Notes: generated from the sequence alone by a model not told the origin. A stretch of DNA of 64,000 nt from Chryseobacterium sp. MYb264 (GCF_035974275.1 NZ_CP142422.1:4092001-4156000), one strand, 5' to 3'. Shown: positions 9,562 to 18,995, counted from the first letter of the stretch. Numbers and translations: made by a program.

Positions 9562-10521
9562 ATGAAGATTACAGATCACATAAAAAATGCAAACGGAAAA
9601 ACGTTGTTCTCCCTCGAGGTTGTTCCGCCACAAAAGGGAATCGGGATTGAAGATTTATATACCAATATTGATCCTTTGATGGAGTTTAAACCACCGTTTA
9701 TCGATGTAACGACTTCAAGAGAAGAGTATATTTATATTGATAAAGGAAATGGTTTGATGGAGCGTCGTATCACAAGAATGCGTCCCGGAACATTGGGGAT
9801 TTGCGCGGCGATTCAGCATAAATATAATGTAGATACTGTTCCGCATTTGCTTTGTGGAGGTTTCACCAAAGAAGAAACAGAATATCTTTTGGTGGATTGT
9901 ATGTACCTTGGAATTGATAATATTATGGCTTTGAGAGGCGATGCGATGAAAGGTCATCAATATTTTGAACCCACTCAGGGAGGTCATGCAAGTGCGATGG
10001 ATTTGGTTCATCAGATCAATGATTTAGGAAGAGGAAAGTATCTTCACAATCAGGACGAAGAATGTGAAGAACACAATAAATTCTGCATTGGAGTTGCGGG
10101 TTATCCTGAAAAACATATGGAAGCTCCTTCAATGAATTACGACTTAAAATGGCTGAAACAAAAAGTGGATGCCGGAGCAGATTATATCGTGACGCAGATG
10201 TTTTTTGATAATAAAAAGTTCATTGAGTTTGTTCAGAAGGCGCGTGAAATGGGAATTACCGTTCCTATTATTCCCGGAATTAAGCCAATTGCCACAAAGA
10301 AACACTTAAAAGTTTTGCCTCAGATCTTCAAGATTGATTTGCCTGAAGAACTTATCAGCGAAGTTGAAAATGCCAAAAATAACGAAGCAGTAAAACAAAT
10401 CGGAATTGAATGGGCGATCAATCAATGTAAAGAATTACTTGATTTCGGAGTTCCTGTTCTTCATTTTTATTCGATGGGCAAAAGTGACAACATAAAGAAA
10501 GTAGCTGGAGAGCTCTTCTAA
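9562..10521 (+). CDS. metF: Methylenetetrahydrofolate reductase
   Basis: It reduces 5,10-methylenetetrahydrofolate to 5-methyltetrahydrofolate, the methyl donor for the adjacent MetH. Recognisable FAD-barrel blocks include TLFSLEVVPPQKG (the substrate-binding Glu of FEFFPP is kept as E in SLEVVPP), NIMALRGD, GVAGYPEKH and DYIVTQMFFDN. The ATG at 9562 gives 319 aa, close to the usual MetF size; an upstream in-frame TTG at 9493 would add residues encoded only by the heptamer repeat and is rejected. It is the last gene of the met cluster and ends before a strong hairpin at 10615-10654. Confidence 0.95.
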   Translation: MKITDHIKNANGKTLFSLEVVPPQKGIGIEDLYTNIDPLMEFKPPFIDVTTSREEYIYIDKGNGLMERRITRMRPGTLGICAAIQHKYNVDTVPHLLCGGFTKEETEYLLVDCMYLGIDNIMALRGDAMKGHQYFEPTQGGHASAMDLVHQINDLGRGKYLHNQDEECEEHNKFCIGVAGYPEKHMEAPSMNYDLKWLKQKVDAGADYIVTQMFFDNKKFIEFVQKAREMGITVPIIPGIKPIATKKHLKVLPQIFKIDLPEELISEVENAKNNEAVKQIGIEWAINQCKELLDFGVPVLHFYSMGKSDNIKKVAGELF

Positions 10522-10614
10522 AAGTAAAAAGGATATTTGATCCACCGTTTTAAAAGGAAAATGAAATCTTGTTTTTTGACATGATGCTTGATCCTCAAAT
10601 TTTGTCACTGATCC

Positions 10615-10654
10615 AACAATTTCGGCGGTAGTTTTTTCTACCGCCGAAATTGTT
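10615..10654. terminator. Hairpin between metF and a convergent lipoprotein gene
   Basis: The 17-bp perfect arms AACAATTTCGGCGGTAG / CTACCGCCGAAATTGTT are separated by TTTTTT. The stem lies between convergent genes and could stop transcription from both sides. There is no long T-run after the stem on either strand. Confidence 0.75.
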
Positions 10655-10660
10655 AATTCA

Positions 10661-11422
10661 CTATTTTTTAATCAAAATATATTTTTCGCCTTCAGGTTTA
10701 AAACTTTCTTCGCTTTCCTTCATCTTTTGTAATTCAAGGGTATTTCCTGTAATTGTAAACCTATATAAATCTTTTAAAGACTCCCTCTCAAGTAAAATTC
10801 CGTCAAAGTTTTGAGTTCCATCGGCAAAATCATAGATGACTTGGTATGCGGTATAATCCTTAAAATTTACCTTACCGTCTTTGCTAAAGCTAATTGATGT
10901 TGAAGAATTCTTGTCTGTATAATTTCCCTCAAAAAGTATTTTTCTTAATTCCTTTTGAATATCGCCATCAAATCTCTCGTAAAGATCTGTTTTGTTTTTA
11001 TAAATCATTTCAAGATTTTCACCATTAGGCTGTATTCCGGAAAAATCGTTATATGTAGGATCGTTACTTGTACCATTTATGATAAATTCTTTTTTAGACT
11101 CATCAAATGTTAGCTTTACATCATAACCGCCTTCATGATCGGTAAACCCCTTTAAAGTGGCAGCTCCTGAAAGCAATTCATTTTTATCAAGCTGTATGAA
11201 TAAAGGAACGGCAGCTTTTCTGTAAGGATAAACAGCTTTTGATTTTTTAATATGATCAATATAAGGTTTCGAAATCCAATTACCTCTTAATTGATTGGCT
11301 GTTGTCGATAAAGTTGTTTCAGATTGAGAAATATTTTCTTTAGAAATACTGGAAGTTTCATTTTTCTGTTGGTTGCAAGATACCAAAACTGCTACTAGCA
11401 ATGCGTTTGTTAATTTTTTCAT
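10661..11422 (-). CDS. Unknown lipoprotein, 253 aa
   Basis: The protein starts with a short lipoprotein signal, MKKLTNALLVAVLVSCNQQ, with a lipobox LVSC near residues 13-16, so it should be anchored in a membrane facing the periplasm. The mature part is hydrophilic, with SISFSKDGKVNFKDYTAY and LRGNWISKPYID suggesting a beta-rich lipocalin-like or copy-number-type fold, but I do not recognise a family. It lies between the met cluster (convergent) and the helicase-nuclease gene (same strand, 45 nt upstream), and nothing in the context assigns a role. Confidence 0.7.
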   Translation of the reverse strand: MKKLTNALLVAVLVSCNQQKNETSSISKENISQSETTLSTTANQLRGNWISKPYIDHIKKSKAVYPYRKAAVPLFIQLDKNELLSGAATLKGFTDHEGGYDVKLTFDESKKEFIINGTSNDPTYNDFSGIQPNGENLEMIYKNKTDLYERFDGDIQKELRKILFEGNYTDKNSSTSISFSKDGKVNFKDYTAYQVIYDFADGTQNFDGILLERESLKDLYRFTITGNTLELQKMKESEESFKPEGEKYILIKK

Positions 11423-11467
11423 TCATTTGTTTTTTACGGTAACGAATATACAAATCAAGTGCCAGCT

Positions 11468-14400
11468 TTATAAATAAATTAATTGAGTCTTAAGAACTTT
11501 TCTTCCTAAGCTTTCCAGAATTTTTTTATAATTTTCGATTTGGCGATCATTTTTTGCAGTTTCTTCTCCCGTTTTGAAATCAACAATAATATAACCTTCA
11601 TTGCTTTTTAAAATTCTGTCCGGGCGGTATATTCTACTTTCTCCGTTTTCAGAAATCATAATATCTTTTTCATTAATCACTTCCCATTTGTTATCGAAAA
11701 ATTCAGCATAATCTGTGATAATTTGCTCCAATGTATCTTGAATATTATGCTGTTCTTCAATGGTTATCTGCCCGTCCAAAACATAACTTTCAACCACTTT
11801 TTTAATATCTTTTTCGGTGTTGATTTTTGAAAGCAATTCATGCACAAAAAGCCCGATTCTTACTTTTTCATTCCGAACCTGATAGTTTTTTGAAGGGGTA
11901 GCAATTTTAATGGAAGTATTCTTTTCATTACTATTTTTCAGATTGTGAATATCTTTCGTTTCAAAATGTGAAGTTTTATCTTTTGTATGCTTTTTCAGCA
12001 TTTCTGGATTGGTTTCATATAAATCAAATTCATCAAGGTCTTCCACATTTTTAGTTTGAAGAAATTCCAGTAACTCCAGATTATTGGATGTCTTATTCGC
12101 TTTTTGAATATAAAAGAACAATTGCTCGACAGGTCGGGTAGTGGCCACATATTGTAGGCACAATCTGTCAATAAAATTTTTATAAGAATTCTGCTTGTTG
12201 AATTTTTCAATTTCCGGATCGTAAACTTCCAGATTTTTACTGAATTGATTAATGTTTACAGACTTCAAAGGCGCATCGCTGCTGGTTTCAAACCAATTGG
12301 TAAATTCAGCGTCACGGTTTTTATTAATCATCGGAATAAAAACGATAGGGAATTCAAGACCTTTCGCTTTGTGAATTGTCATAATCTGTATCGCATCGAT
12401 GTTTTCAGAAGCCTGAATGGTATATTTAGAAGCTTCTTCGTCCCAATATTTCAAAAATTCTTTGGTACTTGCGCCTGCATTTTGGGTGAAGTTGAAAAGC
12501 ATTTCCAAAAAGTTCAACAGAAAATCGGTCTCTTTATTTTCAACAGAAAATTCATTGATATAATATTCTACAGAATTGTATAAATTAAATCTCGGGAGGT
12601 TTTCCTGCTTTAATTTTAAAGCGTATTTATCTTCTATAAAAAGTATAACATCTGCATGACTTTCGATTTCAAGAATTTCTTTCATCTCTAATGTAAAATC
12701 GGGCATCTGAATTCTCCCCAATTTGTTCAGATAATACATCATCATGACCAGAGTGGGTTTATTCTTAGGGTTTACTTCCCACCTTAGAAATTCGATCACG
12801 GCCTTCAGGGTATTCGAGAGCTCTAAAGTAAGACCTTTGTCAGAAATCGTTTTAATATTTGTCTCTTCGCCCCGGTACATAACTTTCAGGTTTCCTAATT
12901 TTTGTGAATAGCTGAAAATATCGAAATTTCCGCGACAGAGAATGGTTATATCTGAAAATTTAAAACCATGATCAAGACTTTCCTGAATGTCCTTACGCAT
13001 ACGCTCCGATGTATCATTGTAAAAATCATCATTGGTTAAATTTTCAATGAGATTTACTTTCACGCGGCCTTCAATACCTGATTTAGGATTCTGCTCGGCA
13101 TCTTCACCGAAAATATTCTGATGCTCTTCTTCTAATTTAAGGGAATGGAACTGATAAAGTTCATTATTAAAATGAACAATATTCTTCGCACTTCGCCAGT
13201 TGTCCTTTAAAACTAAAAGATCAGCCTGCTTGGGAGAAAATTCTTTTTTGTTGATAATATCCAGCATCAATTTGCTTTCTCCGCCTCTAAACCGGTAAAT
13301 ACTCTGTTTAGGATCGCCAACCAAAGTAAACGAAGTATTTTCAGAAGATACGGAATGATCTCTTAAAGGAACAAAATTCTGCCACTGTAATTCTGATGTA
13401 TCCTGAAATTCATCAAAGAAAAAATGCTGAAATTGCGCGCCTACTTTTTCATAAATAAAGGAGGAAGGCTCATTTTTAAGATTTTCATTAATTAAAATAT
13501 TAAACTTGGAAAGCAGAACCAGATCATTTTCTTCCTCAATTTTTTTTAATTCATCCTGAATGTCTTTATTTACTTTAAGAGGAAGAAGCGCCGCTAAAAT
13601 CTTTTCCTGTTTCTGAATTTCAATATACAGAAAGATCAGCTGCATCCGGTTTTCCAGTAGCTGATCCAGAATTTCAAAGATTTCAGATTCTTTATTTTTT
13701 GATTTTGCAGAAGCTCCTTTACGGTAATTATTCAGCACGGATTCTTCCGCCGTGGTCGGAAAAGGAAAGCCAGCTCTTTTTTGATGATAAAAATCCAAAA
13801 CCTTAGTGAAAAATCCTCCGATTCCGTTTTTGCCCTGTGCAAAATCTTCAATTTCAATATTTCTTGATTTGAAAAGTTCAATAGATTTTGTGGCGAGCTC
13901 CAGAGATTGCTTTTTGTTGGAAACAATTTCTTTTCGAAGAAGATTTTTTATATTTTCATAATTCGTATTGTCGAAATCTTTATTATTTTTAAGATGTTCA
14001 TAGTGAATGTCTTTTACAAATTCTTTCGCCGAATCATAAAGGCTTTTATTTAAATTAATCCTCTCATTATTTTCAAGACTGTAATCTACATAATCCATGA
14101 AAGAATTGGAGATCGTCTCATTCTCACCAATTTGATCAAGCATTTTATCAACTGCTTCTATTAAGAACGGCTCAGCTTCGATTTCCAGATTAAAATTTTT
14201 CGCCAATCCTAATTCGTACGAAAAGCTTCTTACCAGACGGGAGTTAAAACGGTCAATCGTTCCGATATTCAGTGTGGAATAATTATGAAGAATATAGTCC
14301 AGCATTTTTTTTGAACGGTGATGAAGCTCGTCAATGGTTATTTTTAAACCTTCTTCTTCAAATGCTTTATGAATATTTTTTAGATCTCCGTTTTCAGCAA

Positions 14401-14608
14401 AGTTTTTAGCAGAAAAATGATCCAGCCATGACAAAATTCTTTCCTTCATTTCGTTGGCCGCCTTATTGGTAAAGGTAAGTGCCAGTATATTTCTGATGGA
14501 ATGTTGCTGGTTAGGATATCGAAGACAGATCATCAAAAGCTTTTGTACAAGCGCATAGGTTTTCCCTGAGCCCGCAGAAGCATTGATAACTGTATAGGAA
14601 TTTTGCAT
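11468..14608 (-). CDS. UvrD-type helicase with C-terminal nuclease domain (AddA/RecB-like)
   Basis: A 1046-residue superfamily 1A helicase-nuclease for double-strand break processing. Walker A is INASAGSGKT (residues 8-17), LTFTNKAANEMKERI is motif Ia, FFDEFQDTSELQW is the Walker B motif, LVGDPKQSIYRFRGG is motif III/IV, and IMTIHKAKGLEFP is motif V. The C-terminus carries the PD-(D/E)XK nuclease pattern: H in FVHELLSKI, YRPDRIL, IVDFKTGEE and QIENYKK. This arrangement fits AddA or RecB. The usual partner (AddB) is not next to it; the downstream gene is a lipoprotein. RecB versus AddA cannot be settled from this protein alone. Confidence 0.88.
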   Translation of the reverse strand: MQNSYTVINASAGSGKTYALVQKLLMICLRYPNQQHSIRNILALTFTNKAANEMKERILSWLDHFSAKNFAENGDLKNIHKAFEEEGLKITIDELHHRSKKMLDYILHNYSTLNIGTIDRFNSRLVRSFSYELGLAKNFNLEIEAEPFLIEAVDKMLDQIGENETISNSFMDYVDYSLENNERINLNKSLYDSAKEFVKDIHYEHLKNNKDFDNTNYENIKNLLRKEIVSNKKQSLELATKSIELFKSRNIEIEDFAQGKNGIGGFFTKVLDFYHQKRAGFPFPTTAEESVLNNYRKGASAKSKNKESEIFEILDQLLENRMQLIFLYIEIQKQEKILAALLPLKVNKDIQDELKKIEEENDLVLLSKFNILINENLKNEPSSFIYEKVGAQFQHFFFDEFQDTSELQWQNFVPLRDHSVSSENTSFTLVGDPKQSIYRFRGGESKLMLDIINKKEFSPKQADLLVLKDNWRSAKNIVHFNNELYQFHSLKLEEEHQNIFGEDAEQNPKSGIEGRVKVNLIENLTNDDFYNDTSERMRKDIQESLDHGFKFSDITILCRGNFDIFSYSQKLGNLKVMYRGEETNIKTISDKGLTLELSNTLKAVIEFLRWEVNPKNKPTLVMMMYYLNKLGRIQMPDFTLEMKEILEIESHADVILFIEDKYALKLKQENLPRFNLYNSVEYYINEFSVENKETDFLLNFLEMLFNFTQNAGASTKEFLKYWDEEASKYTIQASENIDAIQIMTIHKAKGLEFPIVFIPMINKNRDAEFTNWFETSSDAPLKSVNINQFSKNLEVYDPEIEKFNKQNSYKNFIDRLCLQYVATTRPVEQLFFYIQKANKTSNNLELLEFLQTKNVEDLDEFDLYETNPEMLKKHTKDKTSHFETKDIHNLKNSNEKNTSIKIATPSKNYQVRNEKVRIGLFVHELLSKINTEKDIKKVVESYVLDGQITIEEQHNIQDTLEQIITDYAEFFDNKWEVINEKDIMISENGESRIYRPDRILKSNEGYIIVDFKTGEETAKNDRQIENYKKILESLGRKVLKTQLIYL

Positions 14609-14762
14609 TTTCTGATAGATTGAAGGTGCAAGTTAGCTAAAATTTGACTTAAATTTTAACAATTTAAAGTCTGTATTTAACAGTTAAATCGTGAAAACTC
14701 TAAAAGAATTCCCAAAAGGCGTTAACTGTGGTTAAACTTATTTTATGATCTGAAAATTAATT

Positions 14763-14770
14763 TAGTTTTG
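14763..14770 (+). promoter_or_regulatory. Promoter -7 element of the tandem paralog genes
   Basis: TAGTTTTG fits TAnnTTTG and lies 18 nt before the GTG start at 14788, giving a very short leader. The -33 region is a poor TTTT near 14741. Confidence 0.45.
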
Positions 14771-14787
14771 CTTAATAAAAACTATTT

Positions 14788-15531
14788 GTGAAAATTAAAC
14801 TACTTTTTCTGTTATTTAACATATTATTCATTAATATTTCTGCGCAGGATTATATTTTCGGCAAAGTGGCCACAGAGGAGAATATAGAGTTACCGGATGT
14901 AATTGTTATTAATATACGAACCGATGAACGGGTAACGACTAACCGGGACGGGCACTTTATGATTCTTGCCAGAGTAGGGGATGAACTTCGTTTTGTGAAA
15001 ACAGGTTACGAACGTTTTAACAAAAGGGTGAGCCCTGAGAATGTTTCGTCACCCCTGAATATAAGTCTCATAAGATCTGTGGAAACCATTGAGGAAGTAG
15101 AAGTTAAAAAGTCTCTTACGGGAGATCTTAAAATGGATTCTAAAACAGTAGGTTCCCCGAAAAAGGTGGAAAAGCTTAGAAATGAAATCGACCGTTATAT
15201 TGTTCAGAAATCTGATCCTAGGGTTCTGGCGTCAAAACCAGGTGAATTTGTACAGCCTAAGGGACAGGGGTTTTCTATCGGAAGCCCGAAAAACAAATGG
15301 GACGATGTGGATCTTACCAATTATCTTACCGAAAGTCTGGGCGAGGAGTATTTTACGGATCTTCAGTTGGATAAAGCCGAAATTAACTATTTTATCAGAT
15401 ATGCTCTGGTAGGATTTGAAAGAAAGAAGATTTTAAAATACGGATATCTAAGCAATCAGGATATGATGAGGTTTCAAAGAGCCGTTCTTTCAAGAATTGC
15501 ATCGTACAGAGCTCCAAAAACGAAGAAATAG
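14788..15531 (+). CDS. Exported protein with carboxypeptidase-like regulatory domain, paralog 1
   Basis: An exported 247-residue protein. The signal peptide is MKIKLLFLLFNILFINISAQ, followed by a CarboxypepD_reg-like beta-sandwich (about 22-100: YIFGKVATEENIELPDVIVI, TNRDGHFMI, DELRFVKTGYE). The rest is an unrecognised alpha-helical region. The GTG start at 14788 is chosen because it directly precedes the signal sequence. It is the first of three tandem paralogs that share the N-domain and a VEEVEVKKSLTGDL-like linker but differ in the C-terminal half. The N-domain is often found at the front of TonB-dependent receptors; here no barrel follows. The function is unknown. Confidence 0.75.
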   Translation: MKIKLLFLLFNILFINISAQDYIFGKVATEENIELPDVIVINIRTDERVTTNRDGHFMILARVGDELRFVKTGYERFNKRVSPENVSSPLNISLIRSVETIEEVEVKKSLTGDLKMDSKTVGSPKKVEKLRNEIDRYIVQKSDPRVLASKPGEFVQPKGQGFSIGSPKNKWDDVDLTNYLTESLGEEYFTDLQLDKAEINYFIRYALVGFERKKILKYGYLSNQDMMRFQRAVLSRIASYRAPKTKK

Positions 15532-15560
15532 ACTTATATTTGATCTACATTTAATAATCA

Positions 15561-16358
15561 ATGAAATCAAAGCTTTTAATATTGATGCTCTTCACGTGTT
15601 TTGCGACACTGTTTTCCCAACAGAAAATTACAGGAAAGATCATTGATGAAAACGGAATCGGTTTGGGATCTGTTTTAATTAAAAATATGAGAACCAATCA
15701 AAACTCCTATTCAGATAATTTCGGAAATTTTACGATTGACGCAAATGAGGATGACGAAATACGATTTGTAAAAGAAAGCTATTACAGAACCGACCGTAAG
15801 ATTATAAAAGATAACACGGTCAATCTGATGAATGTTTTGCTCCTTCGGGCGGAAACACTGATTCCGGAGGTGAAAATTACCTATAAGCCTACAGGAAACC
15901 TTGAGCGTGACAGTAATCATTATGGTGAGTCTAAGAAACTGGCAACCGTAAAATCAGGGCTTAGAGATTATATGAGAAGTCCGTTGAACGAGCCTTTGCC
16001 TACCAATGAAATCTCAAAAACATTTACGGGACATGATTTCTCCGCCGGACAGGTGGATCTTTTCGGGGTATTTAATTTGGCGAAAGGTCTTTTGAAAAAA
16101 GCAACGGAACCTAAAATTACGAAGCCTACTTTCAATGAAACTCAAAATTTTATTGGTGAAGTAAAATCCAGAATTAATTTGAATTTTCTTACTAAATACG
16201 GAATGACGGATGAACAGATCGATCATTTTCTGCTTTATGCCAACGATACCCGCCAAATGGCAAAAAAGTACAGAAAAACTTTTGATATCGTAGAAATTGA
16301 ATCAGAACTGAAAGTGGCTTTTTCGCTTTACCATAAAACCCATAAAATCGGCGAATAA
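15561..16358 (+). CDS. Exported protein with carboxypeptidase-like regulatory domain, paralog 2
   Basis: Second tandem paralog, 265 aa. The signal peptide is MKSKLLILMLFTCFATLFSQ, followed by QKITGKIIDENGIGLGSVLI, SDNFGNFTI and DDEIRFVKESYY (the beta-sandwich), then the linker VKITYKPTGNLERD. The C-terminal part is helical and ends with a segment (YGMTDEQIDHFLLYAND) that matches the equivalent GIPQERISQFIEFSF in paralog 3. The gene starts 29 nt after paralog 1 and has its own TAnnTTTG (TATATTTG at 15535-15542). The shared terminal segments suggest a common partner or export fate, but no activity can be named. Confidence 0.75.
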   Translation: MKSKLLILMLFTCFATLFSQQKITGKIIDENGIGLGSVLIKNMRTNQNSYSDNFGNFTIDANEDDEIRFVKESYYRTDRKIIKDNTVNLMNVLLLRAETLIPEVKITYKPTGNLERDSNHYGESKKLATVKSGLRDYMRSPLNEPLPTNEISKTFTGHDFSAGQVDLFGVFNLAKGLLKKATEPKITKPTFNETQNFIGEVKSRINLNFLTKYGMTDEQIDHFLLYANDTRQMAKKYRKTFDIVEIESELKVAFSLYHKTHKIGE

Positions 16359-16382
16359 TTGAACGGCAAGACTTCATATCAT

Positions 16383-17177
16383 ATGAATTTAAAAAAGAAT
16401 TTACTGTTTTTTTTTGTTATCTGTATGGGACATTTTCTATTTGCTCAGGAAACGGTGATGGGAAAAATAAAAGATGACAATGAGATCAGTCTTGCCGGAG
16501 TTACGGTCATCAATATAACAACAGATGTAAAAACCTATAGCAATGCAAATGGCGAATTTTCTATTTCTGCTTTCAAAAATGATGAACTGAGATTTGTAAA
16601 ACAAGGCTACGAAAGAGTTTCGGGACGGGTTCTGCTGAATGGAACCAATGCACCGATCCTGGTGACTTTAATTAAAATTCCTGAAGTTATTGAGGAAGTT
16701 AAAGTGACAAGTAAACCAACAGGTGATTTGGAGACAGATGCAAGAAGAGCTTCGAGAGTGGACAAAGGCGAGGTGGTTCGGGATGCTGTAGGACTTCCGC
16801 AGCCTGTTGGAAAAATGAGGGAAAAACCTGCGGAAGTGAAGCAGGTTCTAATTCCTATTTTACTAGGACAGCTGAATGTTCAGGGAATGTATGATTTGGT
16901 GAGCGGAAAAGCGAGACGGCAAAAGCGACAGTATAAATATGATGATCTGCAGGAGCATATTAAATGGGTCAGAGATCGGGTGGATGATGATTATTTCATA
17001 AAAGCAGGAATTCCTCAAGAGAGAATCTCTCAGTTTATCGAGTTCTCATTTGCGGAAAAACCTTTTGTAAGAACGTATGTAAAGGCTAAAAATCTATCAG
17101 GTGTACTGCTTACAATGGAAGAGGCAATTCCACTATATATTGAGCGATTAAAAACAGTGAAAAATCAAGGAGAATAA
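16383..17177 (+). CDS. Exported protein with carboxypeptidase-like regulatory domain, paralog 3
   Basis: Third tandem paralog, 264 aa from the ATG at 16383. A longer reading from a TTG at 16359 would place eight residues before the signal peptide and is unlikely. The signal MNLKKNLLFFFVICMGHFLF ends before AQ. The beta-sandwich is TVMGKIKDDNEISLAGVTVI, SNANGEFSI and DELRFVKQGYERV, followed by the linker VKVTSKPTGDLETD. The C-half contains a basic GKARRQKRQYKYDD stretch and a helical end. It starts 24 nt after paralog 2 and is probably co-transcribed. Function unknown. Confidence 0.75.
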   Translation: MNLKKNLLFFFVICMGHFLFAQETVMGKIKDDNEISLAGVTVINITTDVKTYSNANGEFSISAFKNDELRFVKQGYERVSGRVLLNGTNAPILVTLIKIPEVIEEVKVTSKPTGDLETDARRASRVDKGEVVRDAVGLPQPVGKMREKPAEVKQVLIPILLGQLNVQGMYDLVSGKARRQKRQYKYDDLQEHIKWVRDRVDDDYFIKAGIPQERISQFIEFSFAEKPFVRTYVKAKNLSGVLLTMEEAIPLYIERLKTVKNQGE

Positions 17178-17260
17178 TGGTGAATTAATAGAAATTTGGA
17201 ATAAGAATTGATGTGATATTATCACTGAAAAATTGATAACATTCAAATTCACAAATTTTT

Positions 17261-17995
17261 ATGAATAAAAATATCATCGCCATCGCCATTGGTGCACTTG
17301 GGTTTGTCATTGGTCTAGGACTTCTGGGAGGTGCCATTAAAAACAGAAACAAATCTGAAAATACTATTTCTGTCACAGGTTTAGGAACCAAACCGTTCAC
17401 TTCCGATCTTATTACCTGGTCGGGAAGTTTCTCTAAAAACAATTATGACCTTAAATCTGCGTATGACGAACTGGCTTTAGACCGAAAAACAATTAACGAT
17501 TATCTGTTGTCTAAAGGCGTTAAGCAAAATGAGATCGTTTTTTCTTCGGTAGATATTCAGAAACAGTTCAGAAATAGTACGGATTCCAACGGCAATACCA
17601 TTCAGAACGAATTTGCAGGATATAATCTGACACAGACGGTTTCCATAGAAAGTAAAGAGGTCGCAAAAATCGAGAATCTTTCTAGAAATATCACAGAAAT
17701 CATCAACCGGGGGATAGAGTTTACCTCTTCTTCACCAAGCTATTTCTATACAAAACTGTCGACTGTAAAACAGGAAATGATCGCCTCCGCTACAAAAGAT
17801 GCTAAAGAACGTGCCGAGAAAATTGCTGAAAACTCAGGAAGCAGCTTAGGAAATCTTAAAAAAGCGACCATGGGCGTTATTCAGATTACAGCTCCGAATT
17901 CTAATGAAGATTATTCTTATGGCGGAACTTTTAATACAGCTTCGAAGGATAAGGAAGCGAGTATTACGATTAAACTGGAGTACGAAGTGAACTAA
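17261..17995 (+). CDS. SIMPL domain protein (DUF541)
   Basis: A 244-residue protein with one N-terminal membrane helix (about 4-26, IIAIAIGALGFVIGLGLLGG) acting as anchor or uncleaved signal, followed by a SIMPL/DUF541 domain. Visible signs are TISVTGLGTKPFTSDLITWS, the helix DLKSAYDELALDRKTINDYL, and the ending KEASITIKLEYEVN. Proteins of this family are periplasmic or surface-exposed, and their function is mostly unknown; one E. coli member affects oxidative-stress tolerance. It follows the tandem paralogs by 83 nt on the same strand, but no functional link is evident. Confidence 0.85.
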   Translation: MNKNIIAIAIGALGFVIGLGLLGGAIKNRNKSENTISVTGLGTKPFTSDLITWSGSFSKNNYDLKSAYDELALDRKTINDYLLSKGVKQNEIVFSSVDIQKQFRNSTDSNGNTIQNEFAGYNLTQTVSIESKEVAKIENLSRNITEIINRGIEFTSSSPSYFYTKLSTVKQEMIASATKDAKERAEKIAENSGSSLGNLKKATMGVIQITAPNSNEDYSYGGTFNTASKDKEASITIKLEYEVN

Positions 17996-18258
17996 TTAGA
18001 AGTAAAAAGGTTAAGGTAAAAAGAGCTAAGTGGTTGTGGAGTCCCAATTGTAAAAGGCCTCCGTTTTTATGTTGAGCTTAGCTCTTAATACTATTGAGCT
18101 GAAATAGATTAATTGTACTGTTTTCTTTTTGAATTTACCTTAAAAGCTTAAATATCAGTAGTGTCGGGTGAAACCCGAGGTATAAATATTCAATGATGTT
18201 ATAACCCTGAAAGGGCTGAATAATGGAATGGAAATTTCAAAGATAAAAGGATATTATT
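17996..18258. repeat. Intergenic region with small hairpin repeats
   Basis: No gene is seen. AAGAGCTAAG (18021-18030) and CTTAGCTCTT (18077-18086) form a 10-bp inverted repeat that may end the SIMPL transcript. Further on, TCGGGTGAAACCCGA (about 18164-18178) and AACCCTGAAAGGGCT (about 18203-18217) are short hairpins of a type scattered through Bacteroidota intergenic DNA. Confidence 0.5.
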
Positions 18259-18771
18259 TTAATGATAAACGACATCATAAATTTCATCTTTAATTTTCTC
18301 TAAATTTTCAGGGGAATAATTGGCAAGCAACCACAGATTTAATGGCTTTTTTCCTTCTCCGTAACTCGGTTGAACATACATTTCATCGATGAGATGAAAA
18401 CCGTTGCGTTGATAAAAAGAATACCTTCTTTTCGCATCATCACCCAAATGATCGGGCTCTATCTCTAAAATAATTTTAGGGTAATTTTCAAATAAGTAAC
18501 CGGTAATATGCGATCCCAATTTCTGACTCCTGAATTGCAAAAATACTTCAAAATGCTCTACAAAAGTATAGCCTGATAATCCCCAGATGATGAGGTAACC
18601 AATATTTTGAGCTTCATGCGAAACAGAAATTATTTTTACATTCGGATGTGTAAAAAGAGGAAGCAGCTTATCCCAGTCTCTTCTTTCGTCTTCAGGAAAA
18701 CTTGTACAGTAGGATTCAAAAATTTCCTGTACTCTGTAGTCTTCGGGAGAAGTAATTTGTAAAAATTCCAT
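18259..18771 (-). CDS. GNAT family N-acetyltransferase
   Basis: A 170-residue protein with a GNAT-like layout: a central strand GYLIIWGLSGYTFVEHFEVF leads into the acetyl-CoA pyrophosphate loop RSQKLGSHITGYLFEN, a relaxed form of Q/RxxGxG/A, and RRYSFYQRNGFHLID is the usual late block with the conserved Asn-Gly-Phe. Substrate unknown. It starts 2 nt after the stop of the PspC gene on the same strand and is therefore likely in one transcript with PspC and DUF2851. Confidence 0.8.
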   Translation of the reverse strand: MEFLQITSPEDYRVQEIFESYCTSFPEDERRDWDKLLPLFTHPNVKIISVSHEAQNIGYLIIWGLSGYTFVEHFEVFLQFRSQKLGSHITGYLFENYPKIILEIEPDHLGDDAKRRYSFYQRNGFHLIDEMYVQPSYGEGKKPLNLWLLANYSPENLEKIKDEIYDVVYH

Positions 18772-18773
18772 GA

Positions 18774-18995
18774 TTAAAGGTCGAATACATTAGGACGTCT
18801 TGTAATAAACATATCTTTAATCCATAAAGTAAATGCCAGACCAAGATAGATTAAAAAGAAAAAGCCTGCTGTTGCAAATGTAGAATAGATAAAAAATACT
18901 CTCAGTTTTGAAACCGGAATTCCAAGTTTGGCGCCTGTTCTTGTAAGAACACCAAACCATTCTCTTTCCATTTTATGACGGATATTATCTAACAT
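18774..18995 (-). CDS. PspC domain membrane protein
   Basis: A 73-residue single-domain PspC protein. The start region MEREWFGVLTRTGAKLGIPV resembles the GVCAGLAEYFGID segment of PspC, and it is followed by one strong membrane helix (about 33-57, FIYSTFATAGFFFLIYLGLAF). PspC proteins take part in the phage-shock envelope-stress response in enterobacteria; no other psp gene is here, so the role is open. Its start overlaps the end of the DUF2851 gene by 11 nt. Confidence 0.8.
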   Translation of the reverse strand: MLDNIRHKMEREWFGVLTRTGAKLGIPVSKLRVFFIYSTFATAGFFFLIYLGLAFTLWIKDMFITRRPNVFDL

